A stretch of DNA of 64,000 bases from contig CALRPY020000001.1 in NCBI GenBank assembly GCA_943370145.1, forward strand, positions 186,001 through 250,000. The letters are read 5' to 3'. This stretch comes from Ga0077536 sp943370145. Lineage in GTDB: Bacteria > Pseudomonadota > Gammaproteobacteria > Ga0077536. Below the pieces are notes generated by a model. That model was not told the origin of the DNA and searched no databases. It was given only the letters and a program-made list of their open reading frames with translations. The first letter of the stretch is position 1; every line of letters starts with the position of its first letter. This document shows, piece after piece, positions 59,267-64,000 of the stretch. Both the position numbers and the translations under genes were made by a program.

Positions 59267-60337
59267 TCAGAGCGGTGGCAGCGACGAGTCGCTCTGGGGA
59301 GCCCGCTCCGGCGCCGTCCACCGCTCGTCCGGATAGCGATCCATCAGGTAACACAGGCAGTCCTGCCGCACCACGCGGGTGTCCCTCGTCAGCATCGCGG
59401 GCGTCGTCGCCCGTCGCAGCCGCAGCACGCCGTTTTCGACGCTGAAATACTCGTCGAAGACCTGGCGGCCATCCTCGGCCAGGACCTCCGGACGCACCGC
59501 GCCAGCGCGGAGCTTTCCACACACGACGCCGCGCGGAAGGTCCGCGAAATTCCAGCGCTCGAGCGTGGAAGGCAGGCGCAGGTCCGCGTCGCTGTCGTCG
59601 AAGCTGAAGCCGAGCGCAGGCGGAATCTTCACCGTCGCAACCGTGTGGTAGAGCGCGATGTCCTCGCGGCGCGGGGGCTGCACGGGGAAATGGTCGAGCT
59701 TCAGCGCCGAGTCGACCAGTCTGGCCGCGTGCAGGTCGCCGGCCGTGGACCCCGCCTTCCCGCATTCGACGGTCACGGCCGGACACAGGCGCGACATCGC
59801 CATGGACTGCACGCCCAACGGACGCGTGAAGTAGACGACGATGCGTGAAAACAGTGCCGCCAGTTGCAGCGTCGCGGGCTCGACATCGTTGACGCAGGCG
59901 TAGTGCGGATTCATCCCCGTATTGTTGTGGATGTCGATGCTGGCGAAGGGGGCCCGCGTCGCCATCTCGTCCACGACTTGCCGCATCAGGTGCGCCTCCG
60001 GCAGATCCGGCTCGAGGGTGCCGGGCCATACGCGGTTGTAGTCCGGCTGGCCGTCGAGATGCCGCACGCCGGCGCGGGCGGCGCTGACGTTGCCCACGAA
60101 CAGCGACAGTGGCCGCGGCAGCTCACTGGCGCGCAAGCCGCCGAGCACCTGCTGCATGGCGCGCAGGCCCGTGTCTTCATTGCCGTGCAGGAGTATCGAG
60201 ACGAACAGCGGACTGCCGTGGCGACCGCGCAGGTGAATCAGGGTCGGTTGCGGCAGCAGGCGGTGGAGTGACGGCGCCGACGCGTCGAGGAAGCCCGCGG
60301 GCAAATCGTCGAGTATGTGGAGGATGGCTTCAGGCAT
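59267..60337 (-). CDS. M14-family succinylglutamate desuccinylase/aspartoacylase-like zinc hydrolase
   Basis: A 356-residue protein. Zinc ligands are in LLHGNEDTG (HxxE) and SIDIHNNTG (His), and the catalytic Glu is in VTVECGKAG, all typical of AstE/AspA. The last 130 residues form an added beta domain. It is 12 bases downstream of a GCS2-type ligase gene, so the two are probably coexpressed. Whether it cleaves an N-acyl amino acid or a gamma-glutamyl product is unknown. Confidence 0.85.
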   Translation of the reverse strand: MPEAILHILDDLPAGFLDASAPSLHRLLPQPTLIHLRGRHGSPLFVSILLHGNEDTGLRAMQQVLGGLRASELPRPLSLFVGNVSAARAGVRHLDGQPDYNRVWPGTLEPDLPEAHLMRQVVDEMATRAPFASIDIHNNTGMNPHYACVNDVEPATLQLAALFSRIVVYFTRPLGVQSMAMSRLCPAVTVECGKAGSTAGDLHAARLVDSALKLDHFPVQPPRREDIALYHTVATVKIPPALGFSFDDSDADLRLPSTLERWNFADLPRGVVCGKLRAGAVRPEVLAEDGRQVFDEYFSVENGVLRLRRATTPAMLTRDTRVVRQDCLCYLMDRYPDERWTAPERAPQSDSSLPPL

Positions 60338-60349
60338 CGTGTTCGTGTC

Positions 60350-61762
60350 TCAAAGTTCCCATTCATGCACCGGATTACCCTGTCGCTGGTGCTCGACGTA
60401 GCGGGCGGTCAGGCCGACGAAGTCACGCGGGTGGCGGCGCAGCCATTCGCGTTGCCACCACGCGCCGTTGCGGCGACTCGCGGCACGCTGCGCGACGATC
60501 GCCAGCAGCGGCTCGCTGTCGTCCGGATCGATGTCGAGCTGGCGCAGGCCTTCGCGCGCCATCGGGACCAGTTCCTCGCAGAGCAGCGCCGATACGGGTC
60601 GCCGGCTGCCATCCAGCCAGATGAGATCGGCTTCGAGGCCAAGTTCGGCCGCGCGATAGAAATTGTCGCGCACGATGGAGAATGGAAGGCCCCGCTCGGG
60701 CGCCCCGGCCAGCGACGCCAGGAAATTCACCGCGCCGTTGAAGAGCGCGATGTGCGCCAACATGTCGATGAACGTCGGGCCGGCCGCCATCACCCGATGC
60801 TCGATGCGCAGGCTCGGTGTCGGCCCGGGCGCAACGAGCAGTCGATTCCAGCGCCAGATCGTTCCATTGTGCAGGCGCAGATGACTGAAGTCCTCCGGCG
60901 CGTCGTCCATCTCGAGCGGCAGCAGCGGCGGGAAGCGCGACAGATTGTCCGCGAACAGCTCGAACACGCTGTGCTCGAGCCAGGCATCACCGAAGGTGAC
61001 CCGTCCTTCGCCGTCGATGCTCGTCGCCGTTGCCTGTTCGAACAGCGGCACGCGGGTTTCCGCCCACAGGTCGCGTCCGAACAGGAACGGGGCATTGGCG
61101 GCCACCGCGACCATCGGGGCCGCGAGCAGCTGCGCCGCGTTGTAGTAGCGCACCGCGCGCGAACACGGCACCTGCAGGTGCAACTGCAGGGACGTCGTCG
61201 CGGCCTCCAGCAGGACGTCGTCGTGCGCCAGGCGGAGCCGTTCGCGGCCACGGATGTCGATGCGGATCGGCGCGCCGCCACGCTCGCGCATCACCTGCGC
61301 GTTCAGCGCGCGGTAACGGTTCAGCGGCGACACGTTGGCGAGGCACAGATCGCGTTCGCGAATCGTCGGCAGGATCCCGATCAGCATGGCGATGTCGTTC
61401 CCGCCATGCGCGGCGCGCTGGCATTCCTGCCAGGTCGCGGTCAGCCCCGTCAGCAACTCGCGCAGTGCAGGTCCACGCAACGCGACCGGCGCGCAGTTCA
61501 ATTCGATGTTGAAGCGGGAGAGCTCCGGCACGACCAGCGGGCTGCCGAGGCGCTCAAGGAAGGCCTCGTTGTCGGCAACGGGAAGATAATGCCGATCGAG
61601 CAGCCAGCCTTCGATCTCGCAGCCGGCGACCAGCGTCGGGCCGTCATCGAATGCGCCCGCGTCGAGTCGCTGGCGCAGGAGGCGGGTTTCCGCGGCGAGG
61701 CGCGCGGCGAAGCGCGACGCGTCGTCGTCGGTGAATTCGGTGCGCGCGATTTCCTGGCCCAT
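60350..61762 (-). CDS. Glutamate-cysteine ligase family 2 (GCS2) protein
   Basis: A 470-residue carboxylate-amine ligase of the GCS2/COG2170 type. CEIEGWLLD and SRFNIELNCAP form the start of the fold, IGILPTI and LANVSPLNRYRALN follow, and LQLHLQVP, SLRIEHRVMAAGPTFIDM and FYRAAELGLEADLIWL are in the C-terminal half. Family members join glutamate to an amine or amino acid; true glutathione synthesis is not assured. ATG at 61762 is used; a TTG three codons upstream is open. It pairs with the M14 hydrolase. Confidence 0.85.
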   Translation of the reverse strand: MGQEIARTEFTDDDASRFAARLAAETRLLRQRLDAGAFDDGPTLVAGCEIEGWLLDRHYLPVADNEAFLERLGSPLVVPELSRFNIELNCAPVALRGPALRELLTGLTATWQECQRAAHGGNDIAMLIGILPTIRERDLCLANVSPLNRYRALNAQVMRERGGAPIRIDIRGRERLRLAHDDVLLEAATTSLQLHLQVPCSRAVRYYNAAQLLAAPMVAVAANAPFLFGRDLWAETRVPLFEQATATSIDGEGRVTFGDAWLEHSVFELFADNLSRFPPLLPLEMDDAPEDFSHLRLHNGTIWRWNRLLVAPGPTPSLRIEHRVMAAGPTFIDMLAHIALFNGAVNFLASLAGAPERGLPFSIVRDNFYRAAELGLEADLIWLDGSRRPVSALLCEELVPMAREGLRQLDIDPDDSEPLLAIVAQRAASRRNGAWWQREWLRRHPRDFVGLTARYVEHQRQGNPVHEWEL

Positions 61763-61894
61763 TACCCGCAATCCCGCTGGTGCATATGGCGGAGATTAAA
61801 CGGGGCAAGCGTCACGCCGCTTGAGCGGACGCAACTGCAGGCGCCGTGGGGCGCAGGGCGGGATGGGCGTCCGTCCCCTGCCGGCAACGGGCAA

Positions 61895-61923
61895 GCCGGC
61901 GCGCGGCCAGGTCGCGCGCCGGC
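61895..61923. terminator. GC hairpin after the VOC gene
   Basis: A 10-11-base perfect stem (GCCGGCGCGC / GCGCGCCGGC) lies 10 bases beyond the VOC gene stop. No T-tract follows on the minus strand. Confidence 0.4.
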
Positions 61924-61932
61924 GTGGCGTCC

Positions 61933-62298
61933 CTACATCACGAAGAAACAGAGCTTGTTGCCGTCGAGGTCGCGACAGTAGGCGCCGTAGAACGTGCCGC
62001 CACGATTGCCCGGCGCGCCCTCGTCCTGGGCGCCCAGCGCAATCGCCTTCGCGTACAACGCGTCGACCTTGGCCTGGCTGCCGGCCGCCAGTGCGACCAT
62101 CGCACCATTGCCGACCGTGGCGGGCTTGCCGTCGAAGGGCTTCATCACGAGCAGCATCGGCGAGCCCGCGCCGCCGCCCCAACCGATGTAGCGCGCATCC
62201 TCCATCGCGCGCGTGCCACCGATTTCCTGCAGCAGCGCGTCGTAGAACGTCGCGGCACGCGCGAGATCGTTGGTACCTACGGTGACATAACCAATCAT
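61933..62298 (-). CDS. VOC-family (glyoxalase/bleomycin-resistance-like) protein
   Basis: A 121-residue protein with the paired beta-alpha-beta-beta-beta modules of the vicinal oxygen chelate fold: IGYVTVGTNDLARAATFYDALL at the start and FYGAYCRDLDGNKLCFFV at the end. The first position has Thr where glyoxalase I has a metal His, so metal use is uncertain. AAAGGAG precedes the ATG. The substrate is unknown. Confidence 0.85.
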   Translation of the reverse strand: MIGYVTVGTNDLARAATFYDALLQEIGGTRAMEDARYIGWGGGAGSPMLLVMKPFDGKPATVGNGAMVALAAGSQAKVDALYAKAIALGAQDEGAPGNRGGTFYGAYCRDLDGNKLCFFVM

Positions 62299-62396
62299 TT
62301 GACTCTCCTTTTCATTACCGGATCCGAACGCCGCGCGTGCGCGGCCTTGATTGCTCCGCGCGCGCCGGGCCAATTGCCGACGGTGCGGACGTACGC

Positions 62397-62418
62397 GGCC
62401 GGGCGCTGGCGCCCGGCC
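62397..62418. terminator. GC hairpin after the alpha/beta hydrolase gene
   Basis: The stem GGCCGGGCGC / GCGCCCGGCC (10 bases, tight loop) lies 5 bases past the stop of the hydrolase gene. No T-tract on the minus strand. Confidence 0.4.
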
Positions 62419-62423
62419 CTGGA

Positions 62424-63218
62424 TCATGCCACCCGCAGGCGGCGGATGAAGTCGACGCTCGCGGCCAGCGTGCGCGCAGCTTGCTCCAACTGCGGGGCAT
62501 GCCGGCAGTCCCGCAGCAGCAGCGTGCTGCACGGGCCGCGCACCGCAGCCTCGATTGCCTCGAGCTGGGCCGCGCTGCCGTACTGGTCGTCCTCGCCCTG
62601 GATCTGCAGCAGGGGGACCTCGATGCCCGGCAGCACGTGCTCGATGTTCCAGCGCCTGAAGTCGGGGTGCAGCCAGGAATCGCACCAGCCATGGAAAGCG
62701 CAGTCGACGTTCCCGCCGTGGTACTTCGCGAGCTTCGCGCGGAGATCGCCGTGCCGGTAGGCCTCGCGCGCGCCGGCGATGCTCGCCAGGCCCATCGCTT
62801 CGGCGAACACGTGCGGCGCCATCACGATAACACCCCGCACGCGCGGGTCCCGTACGAGACCGGCATTCACCAGCGCGATCGACGCGCCATCGCTGTGGCC
62901 GAACAGCACGCAATCGCCGATGCCCGCCGCGTCCAGCAGCGCCGGAAGCCCTTCGCGGCCTTCGCGCTCCATGTAATCGAGTGGCCAGGGTAATGGCACG
63001 GCGCTCGAACCGCCGTAACCAAGACGCGAATACGCAAAGACCGGGCAGCCCGACGCTTCGGCAAGTCTGGACGGGAAGTCGCGCCACAGCGCGACGCAGC
63101 CCAGGCCTTCGTGCAGCAGCACGATGGTCGGCGCGTCCGCCCGTCCATCGAGACGCAGGCATTCCACGTTGCCGCCCGGTACGGCCAGTTGGAACATGGG
63201 TTTAGCGACTGCGGGCAA
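62424..63218 (-). CDS. Alpha/beta-fold hydrolase
   Basis: A 264-residue protein. The oxyanion loop is LLHEGLGCVALWRDFP, the nucleophile elbow is FGHSDGAS (Ser near 110), the acid is probably Asp in GEDDQYG, and the His is in CRHAPQLEQ. The lid and RLGYGGSS loop are typical of small-molecule esterases and C-C hydrolases. The start may be ATG at 63218 or seven codons later (MFQLAVPGG). The substrate is unknown. Confidence 0.85.
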   Translation of the reverse strand: MPAVAKPMFQLAVPGGNVECLRLDGRADAPTIVLLHEGLGCVALWRDFPSRLAEASGCPVFAYSRLGYGGSSAVPLPWPLDYMEREGREGLPALLDAAGIGDCVLFGHSDGASIALVNAGLVRDPRVRGVIVMAPHVFAEAMGLASIAGAREAYRHGDLRAKLAKYHGGNVDCAFHGWCDSWLHPDFRRWNIEHVLPGIEVPLLQIQGEDDQYGSAAQLEAIEAAVRGPCSTLLLRDCRHAPQLEQAARTLAASVDFIRRLRVA

Positions 63219-63287
63219 GGACGGGTGGGTGGCAGGAAGGCGCCGCGCGCTCCCGTCAAACGTCGGGGCGCGCGGCGTGATGTTGGC

Positions 63288-64000
63288 TCAGGCGGCCAGC
63301 AGACCCTCGCGGGTCACGAAATCGAGCGTGTCGGCGAGCGCCAGCGAGAACTTGTCGAAGATCTCGTCGATCTGGGCTTCGTTGACGATCAGTGGCGGAC
63401 AGAACGCGATGCCGTCGCCAACGTTGCGCGGGATGAGCCCGTGCGCGTGGCAGCGGTCGAAGCAGTACACGCCGATTGATCCGTAGGGATTGAAACCGGC
63501 CTTGGTCTGCTTGTCCGACACGAACTCGACGGCCCCGATCATGCCGATTCCGCGCACCTCGCCGACGAGCGGGTGGTCGGCAAACGAGCGCAGGCGGGCC
63601 TGGAACTTCTGCGACATCTTCGCGGCGTGTTCGAAGACCTTGTCGCGCTGGTAGATCTCGATGCACTTCAGCGCCACGGCCGTGCACACCGGGTGGCCGC
63701 TGTAGGTGTAGCCGTGGCCGATGGTGCCGAGCTTCTTGCCGGCCTCGGCGATCGCGGCGGCCATCTTCTCCGGGATGATGACCGCCGAAATCGGCTGGTA
63801 AGAAGAGCTCAGCGCCTTGGCGAGGGTCATCGTGTCGGGCTTGAGGTCGAAGGTCTGCGTCGCGAACGGGTTGCCCGTGCGGCCGAAGCCGGTCACGACT
63901 TCGTCGGCGATGAACAGCACGTCGTATTTCGCGAGCACGGCCTGCACCTTCTCGAAGTAGGTACGCGGCGGCACCAGCACGCCGCCGGCCGCCATCACTG
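63288..64000 (-). CDS. Class III pyridoxal-phosphate aminotransferase (5' partial)
   Basis: The gene enters from the right edge, so only the C-terminal 237 residues are present. The visible start, VMAAGGVLVPP, is the EPVxGAGG region. VLFIADEVVTGFGRTG holds the PLP-ring Asp, and the Schiff-base Lys is in MTLAKALSSSYQP. HGYTYSGHPVCTAVALK and RCHAHGLIPRNVGDGIAFCPPLIV follow. The wording resembles omega-amino acid:pyruvate or putrescine-type transaminases. The donor amine cannot be set. Confidence 0.9.
   Translation of the reverse strand, partial: VMAAGGVLVPPRTYFEKVQAVLAKYDVLFIADEVVTGFGRTGNPFATQTFDLKPDTMTLAKALSSSYQPISAVIIPEKMAAAIAEAGKKLGTIGHGYTYSGHPVCTAVALKCIEIYQRDKVFEHAAKMSQKFQARLRSFADHPLVGEVRGIGMIGAVEFVSDKQTKAGFNPYGSIGVYCFDRCHAHGLIPRNVGDGIAFCPPLIVNEAQIDEIFDKFSLALADTLDFVTREGLLAA

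Noticed and set aside
60317..61981. Long plus-strand frame opposite the GCS2 gene
   Set aside because: Antisense shadow; the GCS2 fold is clear on the minus strand.
1..64000. CRISPR arrays, insertion sequences, toxin-antitoxin or phage-defence islands
   Set aside because: No regularly spaced direct repeats, transposase motifs, terminal inverted repeats or defence-gene signatures were seen on reading both strands.

Overview
The window is GC-rich, gene-dense bacterial chromosome. Several gene orders are typical of Gammaproteobacteria: initiator tRNA-rimP-nusA-infB-rbfA-truB-rpsO-pnp, rpsP-rimM-trmD-rplS, surE-pcm-nlpD-rpoS, and a methyltransferase-rnhA-dnaQ cluster facing mltD. RpoS is itself largely restricted to Gamma- and Betaproteobacteria. 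High GC, a Baeyer-Villiger-type monooxygenase, a tungsten/molybdenum aldehyde oxidoreductase and an RND/MMPL exporter would fit a basal aerobic lineage near Nevskiales, Steroidobacterales or Xanthomonadales. That placement is inference. No phage, insertion sequence, CRISPR array or rRNA was seen.

Layout. 1-4.4 kb: the end of a Ser/Thr kinase with a cyclic-nucleotide-binding-like domain, overlapping a PilB/GspE-type ATPase, then xerD and a small thioredoxin-fold protein. 4.4-7.2 kb: the rpsP operon on the minus strand and a divergent 5-formyl-THF cyclo-ligase. 7.4-16.1 kb: the metY-nusA-infB-pnp transcription/translation operon, read leftward from an initiator tRNA with its own promoter. 16-22.8 kb: a pentapeptide-repeat protein, a FliK-like/FlhB-like pair, a TPR lipoprotein, PBP1b, a 46-residue histone-H1-like protein and adk. 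22.9-28.3 kb: an Mth938 protein, the rpoS-nlpD-pcm-surE-argF run, a PuuD-like membrane protein and a 31-residue membrane peptide. 28.4-35 kb: an orphan hydantoinase B, grxD, dnaQ, rnhA, mltD and a GAF-GGDEF cyclase. 35-44 kb: apt, an NRDE protein with egtB, an SDR lacking its catalytic Tyr, exported unknowns, a NadM-Nudix fusion with a decayed nucleotidyltransferase half, hisN, htpX and a membrane GGDEF protein. 44-51 kb: an RND exporter, then a periplasmic SBP56/methanethiol oxidase followed by a SCO1-MauG fusion and a small membrane protein. 51-59 kb: unknown genes, a MoaD-like/AOR pair, a HhH-GPD glycosylase, a quinone oxidoreductase, an FAD monooxygenase and a DUF2478 protein. 59-64 kb: an M14 aspartoacylase-like peptidase with a GCS2 ligase, a VOC protein, a hydrolase and a partial class III aminotransferase.

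Most genes are core housekeeping. The most distinctive parts are the methanethiol-oxidase cassette with its SCO1-MauG fusion, the AOR/MoaD-like unit, and several proteins in which a family domain is kept but a key motif is lost: the NadM-Nudix fusion, the SDR, the FlhB-like protein and the kinase's cNMP-like domain. Promoters and hairpins listed were found by eye and are predictions.
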